A stretch of 22,980 nucleotides of DNA from Reticulitermes lucifugus (Eukaryota > Arthropoda > Insecta > Blattodea > Rhinotermitidae): positions 1 through 22,980 of the forward strand of contig JAKCWW010000867.1 in assembly GCA_026260175.1 (NCBI GenBank). Reading direction: 5' to 3'. A model generated the notes under the pieces. That model was not told the DNA's origin and made no database searches. It saw nothing but the letters and a program-made list of their open reading frames with translations. This document shows positions 9,754 through 18,719 of the stretch, piece after piece (the stretch's first letter is position 1; every line of letters begins with the position of its first letter). A program made the translations under genes and the position numbers.

Positions 9754-10114
9754 TTATAATAAATAAAAAAAACAGCAAATCTTGCTGCGTAATGACAACA
9801 CAAACATTCATTGCGTGACAAAAGTGATATACAATGTAACAATGAAATTCCTTCCATTAAATCTAATATCTGAAGTTCAATTTCTATACCGGGAAATCAC
9901 ACGAGCCGTAAATCTCTATATCGCCAGCAGATGTTTCGTACATTGTGACAGTCGTGAATGCTAGCAAAACGAAGTCAGACTTCAACAAACCAGTATTAGT
10001 GTTACAAGCAGTTCGATAATTAAACAGTGCTTGTGAACAAGTTTCAGGAGAACTGATTGCAAGTTGCTTCAGACAAGCGCGAGAAAAATGGAGAGTGTAA
10101 TGAAGACACAGCAC
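9754..10114. other. Unassigned interval
   Basis: No gene is supported. Small open frames on both strands between 9780 and 10110 have no recognisable domains. The interval lies between the Tigger relic and the tail of the minus-strand LINE. Confidence 0.35.
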
Positions 10115-12140
10115 TTTTTTTTTATTTAATCATTACTAAAAACCACACTCACAAACACTTACTATACGTAATGGAAACTATCAATAAACATACATTTCAA
10201 ACAAAACTCAAGACCAAAAAAAAAGACGTCACGTTTATCCTTCTACACTACCGCGTGCCTTTTCCCTTTCTCACTTAACTCTACACTCTAGATCTAATGA
10301 AGAGAGGAATATGTTTAGGACGAGACGGTCGATACAATGTACTCCACTGTTTATCACTATATCAAGAAAAACTGAAGACTCCACCCCTTTGGCTTAGAAC
10401 ATTACTTCTAGTTGCTCTCCATACGTTGACCTGCATTTCCTCCCATTATAGGCCTTCCATCTAGCTCTCTTCAAAAACTCCAGATAATCTTCCTGAGTGA
10501 GAATCCGTCTTCCTTGCATAATGTAGGATACCATCTGTCCCAGCATCCATGATATTGTATTACATATCTTCCTCGGCCAACCCACATAATCAGGCGTCAG
10601 TATCCAGGACACCGGTACATGTTCCGATGATACGTTCAACATTATAGAAAGTTTCGTTTTTGTCCATAACCATAATGGAGCCGTATGAACGCATCCACTT
10701 AAACGATGCTCCAACGTATCCACCTGCTGACACCCCAGACCGCTGCAGCCGGATACGCTGAAGTCGCACCTGAGTTGGTACAATGTCATGAATGACCTTG
10801 TACCAACATGAGTAAGTCACCTCATCCAGCCGCGCCTTCACCAAGTTCCTCCACACCGTCATCCACCCAAGATTAGGATTATACTGCATGATCCTCATCG
10901 GACGTGATGTCGCCAGTGAGGATCGAAAATGCAAATATAGCAAAGTTCGCAAACCTCGTCCTCTCATCTGTAAGATGTCTTCCGGCTGATAACACAATTC
11001 TTGTAACAACAGGCGAATATACACCAAATTTGAATGTAGTGCTCGCATGTCGAGTGGATTCGCTATCGGGAACTCTGATAACCATTTCTCTATCCACTCT
11101 GTCGTAGAGGAGACTGGACCATATTTAAGGCAAAAACTCCGATTAAGGTATAAGGCATGACATTTTGCCCTAACATCAATCAGTCCCAAACCACCTTCTT
11201 CAGGAGGAAGATACAGCGTGGAAAGTGGCACGCGAAAAAAAACGCTTCGGCTGTGATCGGTAAAACTTGCGCACAGTACCAAAGTTTTGCAAGTAGATAT
11301 ACGTGCACAAATTGTACTCGATGTTTCAAACTGTAGTAGTGCGCCTGTGCCATACGGTTTAACTGCATTTGTGACCCAAGACCACGTATCAGAAGTCGAT
11401 CCTTCTATAGTTTCCCGAAAAGTGATACCCAAGATCTTGATCCTCTCAACATATGGTATACCAAATATATCGTGCGACCTGTTCCAACCATTTAGGCTCA
11501 AAGCTTTGGATTTCCGTTCATTTATCGTTGCTCCTGATGCTGTTTCATATAGACGAATGATCTCCTTTAGTTTTGCTATCTCTGTGCTGTTGGTGAGAAT
11601 TATTGTCACATCGTCGGCATATGCAAAGTGCGTTACTTTTCCCGATCCCCCTTCCATACGCAGCCCTGTCAAATCTCTTCCCAACATCTCTAGAAATGTG
11701 TTTATGGCTATTGTAAATAGTATCATACTTAACGGGCATCCCTGTCTGATTCCTCTCTTGATGGGAAAAGAGTGTGATAATGTCCCATTTACCATACATC
11801 GGGATGTAGCAGCGTCATAGAGCGCTTGAAACAATTGTATCGATTCCTCATTTAGACCATACGACCTCAGTACTGCAACTAGGTAGGTATGCGAGATGTT
11901 GTCAAAAGCTGACGAGAAATCAAGCGATACCAAACATGCCTTCTGCTGTGTTGACTCAACATATCCCAAGACATCGCGTATACCAGATAACGCATCTAGT
12001 ATCGTCCGTTCTATCCGTCCACAGTAGGCTACTGACTAGTATGTATTATCGTACTAAAGCTCGTCATTAGCCGTTTTGCAATGATTATCGCAAAAATTTT
12101 GTAATCAGCATTGAGTAACGTTATAGGCCTGCACTGAATC
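10115..12140 (-). mobile_element. Non-LTR retrotransposon (LINE), 5'-truncated, minus strand
   Basis: The element reads from about 12140 down to an oligo(A) tail (T9 at 10115-10123 on the plus strand) that overlaps an AATAAA signal. It holds the reverse transcriptase and C-terminal part of ORF2 but no endonuclease domain and no ORF1. 5' truncation is typical of target-primed insertion. The RT style (RPITLLNADYK, GIRQGCPLS, AYADD, then a DTLEHRLSGC region) suggests the L1/Tx1 side of the LINE tree; I hold this clade call loosely. No target duplication was found. Confidence 0.75.
10394..12130 (-). pseudogene. LINE ORF2 reverse transcriptase remnant
   Basis: Decayed coding region of an RNA-dependent DNA polymerase. 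It opens at 12130 with RPITLLNADYKIF. A stop and frameshift near 12030 precede the long open frame. That frame continues upstream of its first methionine (11969) and runs to 10590. From that methionine, motif A is LDFSSAFD (residues 16-23), motif B is GIRQGCPLS (73-81), and the catalytic motif C is AYADD (116-120) with both aspartates present. A thumb-like region and GGLGLIDVRAKC follow. Near 10740-10780 the frame shifts. The true continuation carries DTLEHRLSGC and WLWTK and ends at 10394, like the C-terminal region of related ORF2 proteins. The catalytic residues survive, but shifts at both ends and the missing 5' half make the copy inactive. Conservation of the core suggests fairly recent insertion compared with the other relics here. 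Confidence 0.85.
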
Positions 12141-13098
12141 ACATGACACGCTCTCTTCCACTGCACGTTCAGAAAGACTTAGCGTCATTCAGTGAGACAG
12201 CGTGGTAATGCTGACATTGCTGTACATGAAGAAATACCTCAATCATAGAAAGAAATTTTCAAAGAAATGGAACAGCAGCCTAAACGTCTTTGGATAGGAT
12301 ATCTTATCAAGCTGTTGTGACCTACAGCTAACAATTCACAGGTGTTCAATGACAGCACCGTCATTATCCCAGCACATAGACCGTATCTTCATTACTACCA
12401 ACTCACCAAGTCACCAACCAATCAACCGATCAACCGTCCAACCAACCACCCATTCGCGCAAAGATTTCAGTCGTGACGTGTTTGTTATGTGAAAAGTGGA
12501 AAGACGTATTTAAAATGCGTTTGTTAGTTTCCATTTATCCGCTCTGCCTGTTACACGTGTTTATAATAGAGCCAGATCGAAAGCTTCAGAATTTTTATGC
12601 TATGTGCACATTACTTTACTTGTTTAAGTAAACTTCTAATCTTCATACATTTTCCAAGAAGCTTATGTTAGATGAGAAACATACATAACACGAAGACATT
12701 GAGGGGGTAAGACTGAATAGGGTAGTTATTCATCCAACACATCATACTCTTTGGTGCTGCGGGATTCACTGACGTCAACCTTGCATGGAATAAGACGAGT
12801 TGGATTGGAGCCCCAAGTCACTGAGTAAATACGAATACAAAGCTATAATTTCTCCGCATGTTACTAATTCCAAGCCTCATAAGTATTCTTGAGGAGCTAA
12901 CACAGTCATTCAGCTAGTCAAGAAATTCCCCGCCTGATATGGAACCTGAGGGTCCATTACCGCATTCACAACAGAATACACTGTGTCCTACACCGAGCCA
13001 AAACACATTCTGACACCCTTAAAGAATAGTTTTAATAGTAACTTTCAACTGCAGTTAGGTGTACTACGTGGCTCTTTCCTCTAGATATTCCGTCAAAA
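12140..13098. other. Unassigned, with a (CAAC)n-like tract
   Basis: No gene is recognised. An imperfect CCAA/CAAC-rich simple sequence lies at about 12402-12452. A palindromic TGACGTCA octamer occurs near 12771. The rest is AT-rich without long frames. Confidence 0.35.
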
Positions 13099-13245
13099 AC
13101 ATTTTACGTATTTCTTATCCCTCCCATAAATGCTACATGCCCCGCCCATCTCATCCCCCTTCATTTGATTACCCTAATTATATCTGGTGAATGATACAAA
13201 TAATGAAACTCTTCATTGTGTAATATTCTCCTCTCTGTCCTTACT
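13099..13245 (-). pseudogene. LINE ORF2 C-terminal fragment (same family as 21.4 kb)
   Basis: On the minus strand one frame reads LHNEEFHYLY, then SPDIIRVIK, a stop, then RGMRWAGHVAFMG. This matches the order of LHNEKLHNLYSS, SIIKVIE and RRMRLAGM in the plus-strand copy at 21.4 kb. It is the end of a non-LTR retrotransposon polymerase protein, downstream of the RT domain, with no catalytic part left. I know this tail type from RTE/jockey-like LINEs common in arthropods. Only about 45 residues are readable. Confidence 0.7.
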
Positions 13246-14545
13246 TCTCTGTCTTACTCTCCGTATTTTTAGAGCGATGGATTAATTTCAAACAACTTAG
13301 GCTATAGTGCAAACAGTGTACTGTCGTGCGTATTATCGCAACTAGGTACTGCAGTCACAGATTTTTAAAAGTCAGAAAATCAATGACTACAAATAGACTG
13401 CCATCACAATAAGAAAATGTTGTTAGCATATGTTGTTTTTCATTCCCCAATAATTCTGAAATACAGAGGTAAAGATATATGTCAGAATAATTTTGAGTTA
13501 ACGGTTTAAAGACTAAGATGAACCTGAATACTTACGGAGTCGGTTCGTACTTTATTCTTTTGCAGTCATGTTTAATTTAAAACTATAAATTTGTAAAATA
13601 TTGTCTTCAGTCTTAAGTTTTTGCATTATTTACTGTGCATTTGTGTTTGTAACTCTGCAGTAAGAAACAACACAGTACATAATATTATAACCGATTATAT
13701 TGCACTTTTCGAGGTAGGAAAGAAGAAGTTAGTTGAAATGATGGCAGCTTAGGATAGGAGGGGGACGGGGATTCAAATAAGTCAGTTGACCAGCCAGCGC
13801 TAGCCGTGAGAGGTTACGCACAGAACGCTGGGAAGTAGAGAGAGAGAATTCGAACAGTTGCGCTCCAACCGCCCGCTAGTCAGTTAAGGCGATACAGACG
13901 TTAAAGAGAGGAAGTTGTTATAAATTGTGAATTAATATGTAATGTGGTTTGATGTTTTGCAAATATATTAGCTTACATATCATCTAATTAAGTTTTACTG
14001 AATTGTTTACTACGGTGTGAGTGTTAGAATTGTTGGTAACTAAGAAATTAACAGTTGTACGTCCATCGTCAACACGCCTACCACGTAATATTCCCTGAGA
14101 AGCCTTGCTCTCCACTGTACAAGTTAGCAGCTGATCCTCTTACTTATATGCATAAATTATCGCAGTAAAAACTACAGAGAGCTACTAATTGTGCAAAGAC
14201 GTAAGAGTAAGGATCAGTTAAAATATGTTATGGAGAAGAAACGTAGGTGCCAAATAGAAATTACTTAAATATTACATTCAAAACTATTGCCTTAAGTCAG
14301 CTAACTTATTACCAAGTATAATCGTACATTAATATACTACCAAATGTACATAAGGACACCGATGTATGTTAACAGCTAAGTAAATTACAAATGACTGAAC
14401 AGGACAGCCACGACTTTTCCAGGAATAATTTTAAGACATGACCTATGGCGCACAATTTACTGCAGACGAACAACATATCTATATCTTACCGTAAGTTCTT
14501 CGCTCTTCTGGGATACTGCGTACAATTGATTGGTAGTTAGTTACC
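13246..14545. other. Unassigned; G+C-rich purine patch at 13.74-13.91 kb
   Basis: No gene is supported. The stretch 13740-13910 is richer in G+C and CpG (GGAGGGGGACGGGG, CCAGCGCTAGCC, CCAACCGCCCGC) than its AT-rich flanks. It could be a promoter or 5' leader of an unseen gene, or the end of an unknown repeat. Confidence 0.3.
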
Positions 14546-14548
14546 GAC

Positions 14549-14581
14549 GTTTCGGGACAGCCTATCGGTCCCATTTTCAAG
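14549..14581 (-). repeat. CTTGAAAA-stem-GAAAC motif, copy C
   Basis: On the minus strand this reads CTTGAAAAT, the five-base stem GGGAC, a nine-base loop, the complementary GTCCC, then GAAACGTCGG. It shares the hairpin-GAAAC layout of the other copies, but its first core element is altered. The sequence after it (minus strand, down to ~14490: AACTACC, TACGCAG, ATCCCAGAAGAGCG) aligns with the DNA after copy E at 18.24 kb, so C and E are one family. Confidence 0.45.
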
Positions 14582-14849
14582 GTTCAAGCAGTCTTCTTGG
14601 ACTTTAAAAAATTGTACCTTCTGACCACTTGGTGCATTTATGTGTTTTGTATAAACCTGAGAAAATACAGCCATTATTTCCCTATATAATATTAACTGGT
14701 TGGTTTTTATAATCGTGAATGAGTGTGTTTAGGGTAGGTTACGAACTAAATCTTTAATATAACTCAGGTTAATCTGAGTTGAATTACGGGAATAGTTTAT
14801 AAATTAAAGGCTAAAAAGTAATTTATACTTTGCAGTTTGCTTGCTCATC

Positions 14850-14876
14850 CTGGTGAAGGCCCAGCCCGGTCGAAAC
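14850..14876 (+). repeat. CTGGTGA-stem-GAAAC motif, copy D
   Basis: CTGGTGA, A, the stem GGCC, a six-base loop (CAGCCC), GGTC (pairing with one G-U), then GAAAC and ATGTAGGA. The first core element differs from CTGATGA by one base. The downstream GAAACATG is shared with copy B. It is probably a terminal piece of another Penelope-like relic. Confidence 0.4.
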
Positions 14877-14889
14877 ATGTAGGAAGCAG

Positions 14890-16150
14890 TTTGCACTTAC
14901 ATGTAAAAATAAAGTCAGTGTTGCAGATGACCTTGAACACAGTTCCATGAACACATTTTAAACCCTAACATACATTATATTCCAAACGTCTGTCGTTCTG
15001 TCCCGCAGTTCTTAATATGGGGTGAGCTGCCAAGCCAGTAAACATAAACTTGTGAATAGAAGAGTGAAAAATTGCCTGTGCGAGTGTTGCCAACCACTGT
15101 TAGTTTCAAAGTCTCATATGTCAAGTACCTTGCCGGCATGGGAACCTGCTTTCAGCAGCACATGGGGTTCAGGCAGCGAGACCTACAAGAGATAACAATA
15201 CACACAGTTGGTCCTGCACATACTAATACAATCTAAGAACCATCTTTTACCCAAAATTCTTTTAGTTTTTGCAGTACTATGTGAGATTTAAATGTGAACA
15301 AAAAAAATGGAGGTGAAATTCTGTTGTCGGTAATCTAGAGTTCGAAACCCAGACGTGCCAACCAACATGAAAGTCTGTTTCATCGTCATTTTATATTAAT
15401 TGAATAGCGACAGCTTTTACACATGAAGTTTAGGGATCCGCATTTTAAACAAGAAAGGGAAGTTGTAGCTCAGTTTTGTATAGCGGCATGTGCACCAAGA
15501 AGTAATGTGTTCCTATATGTCATTGTCAGGCATACACTTAGTGCTCGTAATAAAAGTTGGAGGTTTATATGCATAGGAAGACTACCAATAACAAACAATT
15601 GAACGATGAACTTATTATAGGTTCTAATAACATTTTTGGGAAAATACTAAAAAAATTGTACTGCGCATGTACGAAGATACAATTCCCACAGAAAACAACT
15701 TGATTACTACAGCTGGCGTAGAGACACACGACAAAGCCTGCGTCTACGTACGGAACTCCATTTCCAATTAACTAACCATACAACGGTGAAAGTGAAAGTG
15801 TCCTACGTAAGGAAAACCTTATACAAGTAAGTCTTGTTTATTTAATATGGCCAATCTCCTTACAATTACTACTTAAATATCAATATACCATCCATAAATC
15901 AATATTTATACCCAGGTTAAATATGTACCATCATAAATACCAATGTCAACGTAAGAGTAAACGAGGACTCCAATGCAAGAACAATACTTCACAACTAGAA
16001 CAACCTTATGGACCATAAATGTCAATGCACAACTTAATACAATGCAACTAGAAATAATTTTAATTTCAATACATTTTAACCATAAAGTTACCAATGAGAC
16101 ACTCCGCTACATCAAGCCATCCTGCTTAGAATACAATGCTATTTATGTAA
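14890..16150. other. Unassigned; faint tRNA-like fragments
   Basis: No gene is supported. GAGTTCGAAACCC near 15340-15352 resembles a B box, and TGTAGCTCAG near 15464-15473 resembles an A box. They are in the wrong order and too far apart to form one tRNA-like head. The open frame at 15973-16371 is a chance frame running into the SINE. Confidence 0.3.
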
Positions 16151-16154
16151 CAAA

Positions 16155-16350
16155 ATGGCCGATCCCAGTGGCCGCGCGGTCTATAGCGTGGGTGTGCTAT
16201 TGTATTGTGTGGTATTGTGGGTTCGAATCCCCACAGAACACAAATTCGCATACTCCCGTGAGCGGTTCTCAGGGATGTCCGACGAGAAGGTTAGCCAGAA
16301 GAACAAATCCTTTACTTTCCCGCCCATACAAAAATCTCACAACATTCAAT
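16155..16350 (+). mobile_element. tRNA-derived SINE, plus strand (family 2)
   Basis: The head has TGGCCGCGCGGTCTATAGCG (16169-16188) as an A-box-like segment. A perfect pol III B box, GGTTCGAATCC, follows at 16220-16230 and then CCCACAG, matching the end of a tRNA T arm. A unique body follows (CGTGAGCGGTTCTCAGGGATG, reduced here to its core TTCTCAGGGATG at about 16266-16277). No intact tRNA can be folded, so this is a retroposon, not a tRNA gene. The 3' boundary is uncertain. Confidence 0.65.
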
Positions 16351-16945
16351 GATAAAAATTATGTGCTATAAGTCAACAATCATCCACCGAATTCACAAAA
16401 CTCCAGGTAATCAGAAAATAAACAGAGGTAAAAAATTAGGAAGAGAAAGGTAGGTAGAAAGAGAAGAAAGACTATAAAGAAGTCGGTAGCTGCTTAGCGG
16501 ACTAGCCTTTAACACTTCACATCCCGGAACCTAGTCTAACTGTGCGTGGAATATTACTGTAACGGGCCTGTACTTTTCTTATGTGCCCCTTTTTAAGGGC
16601 TTGAAAGACACTAGTTCTGTTGCTAGATCTACTGTCCACGGCAAAACATATTCCAGATATCGCGTTCAGACGTAAAACAAAAAGCCTTCAATCCTAACAA
16701 AGCCCGGACAACTAAACCTTTTACGGAGGAGAAGCCACACATGTGAAGTTCCGCGTTCGAAAGCTTGACCAGCGCGTCAAGGCAGGAAATGCAGCTCGTA
16801 CAGGGCGATACAGCAGCACGATTCATGTGAAGGCTTTGTAAATGGTGAAGTTATCAACATGATATCCTTACGTAACAGTAGGTAACTCTGAACACACAAT
16901 GTCACCAACGCGAAAGAAAATTTGAAGTTTTCTCTGTGCATGCCA
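16351..16945. other. Unassigned interval
   Basis: No supported gene. A purine-rich AGAAAG-type tract lies at about 16430-16475. A minus-strand frame at 16629-16826 has no domain. On the plus strand, KPFTEEKPHM (about 16716-16745) resembles a C2H2 zinc-finger linker, but nothing around it confirms this. Confidence 0.3.
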
Positions 16946-16949
16946 TGAA

Positions 16950-17201
16950 GTTATAAGATGAGTGGAGGTATTGGTCCACTCGTTTTAAGCCTTGGCGCTT
17001 GATGGAGGCGAATTGTAAACTCACGCCCCGGCCGCTTTACTCCTGGTGAAAGAGCTCCCGTACCCATTGAATAGGAGGGATGGTGAGATACAGAGTGGTT
17101 CTGGAAAAGAGAAAATCTTTTAACATGAGGGAAAAGAACCATGTTTCCTTGGGCATCTAGCTCGCAGCCTAGTCACTACGCCAATTCAGCTATCCCCGGT
17201 C
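16950..17201 (-). mobile_element. tRNA-derived SINE, minus strand (family 1)
   Basis: Read on the minus strand from 17201: GACCGGGGATAGCTGAATTG, then GCGTAGTGACTAGGC, an eroded B-box region (AACATGGTTC), and later ATTCAATGGGTACGGGAG and CTCTTTCACC. Head and body segments occur in the same order as in the SINE at 7299-7500 (GGGATAGC, GTGACTAG, TTCAATGGGTACCGGG, TTCTTTCCC). The B box is degraded, so it is probably not transcribed. Confidence 0.55.
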
Positions 17202-17514
17202 AAAATTGGGAATATGTGGCTAATAAAGCCTACATCACTGACGGAGAGCTGTGCATAGAGCTATCGAAACAGTCTGTTTAGGCCTATACGTTGACACATT
17301 TTTAGACAACATGGAAATATGTATGCTGATTTTGTTAAACTTACTGGGCATGAACTTGATGAGTAACTACAGTATTACTGTCTGGAGAAAGAATCTGATC
17401 CAAGCATTTTTTTGTGGAGAAGGGCCCCGCAGCAGAAGCTACGGACGCACCGCAGCCTTAAGGCTTATTGTGCAACCTTTGTGACGAAGATGAAGAGAAA
17501 GATTATTAGTTTTT

Positions 17515-17704
17515 TTTCTCATTTTTTCGTGTAATTGAGCACCGGTGTAATGAAATTGACAGGTGAAAACCGAAGTAATCGGGAAAAAACCTGTCCCATT
17601 GTCACTTCGTTCACCACAAATCCCACATGGATTGACCCGGGATCGAGCCCGGACCTCCGCGGTGGGAGGCCGGCGACTAACCGCCTGAGCCATGGTACGG
17701 CCCA
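17515..17704 (-). mobile_element. tRNA-derived SINE, minus strand (family 3)
   Basis: On the minus strand the head reads ATGGCTCAGGCGGTTAGTCG (A box), GCCTCCCACCGCGGAGG, then GGGCTCGATCCCGGG (B box region), a well-kept tRNA-like order. The body has CCATGTGGGATTTGTGGTG, GACAATGGGACAGG and CTGTCAATTTCATT. It ends near an oligo-A-rich stretch (T-rich on the plus strand at 17508-17527). It is the best-preserved SINE head in the window. Confidence 0.7.
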
Positions 17705-17727
17705 TACATGCATTTACATCAGTTTAA

Positions 17728-17905
17728 AAGAAGTTGGTCTTGGCATGGCTGTACGACCTCTCACCGCGGTTCAATCCCAGGCCAGTCCATGTGGGATTGG
17801 TGGTGGAAAGAACGTAACCGGGATTGGTTTCCCCAAAATATTTCGATTTCCCCACTGTCAGCACCATTCCACCAGTGCTTCCTACTCATTCTTTCGTCCA
17901 TCACC
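17728..17905 (+). mobile_element. tRNA-derived SINE, plus strand (family 3, diverged)
   Basis: Plus-strand copy related to its neighbour: CTCACCGCGG, GGTTCAATCCCAGG (B box), CAGTCCATGTGGGATTGGTG, then GTAACCGGGATTGGTTTCCC and CCATTCCACCAGTGCT. Compared with the minus-strand copy it lacks about 10 bases just before the B box and part of the A-box region. The two heads face each other across about 25 bases. Confidence 0.6.
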
Positions 17906-17939
17906 GACGCTATACAATCTTAGCAACTGACAAAATCCT

Positions 17940-18235
17940 TAAATTACACACATAAAAATGTACATTATAGACATGCAACAAACAGATACGCACGACTGTG
18001 TTGCTTATTTACTTCCTCGTAACGAAGCAAGCAATTAGAGCAGAACTCATAATTCCTTTTTTCCTAATCGTCATACGTATATATAGTGCCACAGGTCTAT
18101 TATTCCTATCATTCCTTTCCTATTACATTAATCTGTAAAGAATTTACTACTTAAGCACGTGTCCATATGTTTGTAACTGTTGAATTATAAACAATGCGCT
18201 ATGGGAATCAGCAGATAGGGTCTGTGCGTGATTGG
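17940..18235. other. Unassigned interval
   Basis: AT-rich DNA between the SINE pair and the hairpin motif at 18240. No gene or clear repeat is recognised. Confidence 0.35.
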
Positions 18236-18239
18236 ACTG

Positions 18240-18269
18240 CTTGACAGGACCGATACGTTGTCCCGAAAC
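18240..18269 (+). repeat. CTTGACA-stem-GAAAC motif, copy E
   Basis: CTTGACA, the stem GGAC, a nine-base loop (CGATACGTT), GTCC, then CGAAACGTCG. Bases after it to about 18325 (AACTACCATTC, TACGC, AATCCCAAAAGAG) match the DNA after copy C on the opposite strand. This supports a dispersed repeat family and not a chance motif. Confidence 0.45.
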
Positions 18270-18454
18270 GTCGATAAGGAACTACCATTCTACGCTGCCT
18301 AAAATCCCAAAAGAGTGCATATCTCAGTTAGGGTCTGTGTTAATTATCTATCGCCATACCAAATTTCAAATTCGTGCTTCAGTAATGCATTAATGATCGT
18401 CATTCTTGTTTCAATTAAACAATGAACAAAGTTCAGTTGGAGTACTGTAGTGGA

Positions 18455-18515
18455 TTACTACTACTACTAGCAGTAGTGGTAGTATTAGTGGTAGTAGTGC
18501 AGTAGTAGTAGTAGT
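18455..18515 (+). repeat. Imperfect (GTA)n / (ACT)n microsatellite, left tract
   Basis: Runs of ACT and then AGT/GTA triplets with interruptions. It abuts the inverted-repeat unit at 18517-18636. Confidence 0.8.
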
Positions 18516-18516
18516 C

Positions 18517-18636
18517 ATAGGCATAACGTGGGGTGCAATGGCCCCCCGATATTATTCTCGTAAACTAAAGTTCCTAATACGCATGATCGATTTTGCCCCC
18601 CCCTCCCCCCAATGTTATTAGCCAAGTTATGCCTAT
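18517..18636. repeat. 120-bp unit with perfect 11-bp inverted ends (MITE-like)
   Basis: ATAGGCATAAC (18517-18527) is exactly repeated inverted as GTTATGCCTAT (18626-18636). Inside, a CCCCCC run near the left end and a C7TC6 run near the right lie just within the arms. The unit sits between two (GTA)n tracts, as if inserted into a microsatellite. It has no coding capacity. A small foldback/MITE is the simplest reading. Confidence 0.45.
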
Positions 18637-18639
18637 TGT

Positions 18640-18655
18640 AGTGGTGGTGGTTGAG

Positions 18656-18698
<43 letters not shown>
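18640..18698 (+). repeat. (GTA)n microsatellite, right tract
   Basis: A nearly perfect run of about 13 GTA/AGT triplets (18656-18697) preceded by GTGGTGGTGG. The poly-threonine peptide on the minus strand (18574-18882) is a by-product of this tract. Confidence 0.85.
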
Positions 18699-18719
18699 AG
18701 TACCTGGGGAAAGGAAATA

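Noticed and set aside
11287..11820. 177-codon plus-strand open frame
   Set aside because: It is the antisense shadow of the LINE reverse transcriptase, whose minus-strand frame carries the conserved motifs.
15464..15490. GTAGCTCAG, a tRNA A-box-like segment
   Set aside because: No B box follows at the right distance. The B-box-like segment at 15340 is upstream, in the wrong order.
16169..16240. Possible tRNA gene
   Set aside because: A and B boxes are good but no complete cloverleaf with acceptor and anticodon stems can be formed, and a non-tRNA body follows. A SINE fits better.
17439..17930. Several open frames of 64-131 codons on both strands
   Set aside because: They fall entirely within the head-to-head SINE pair and have no protein family signature.
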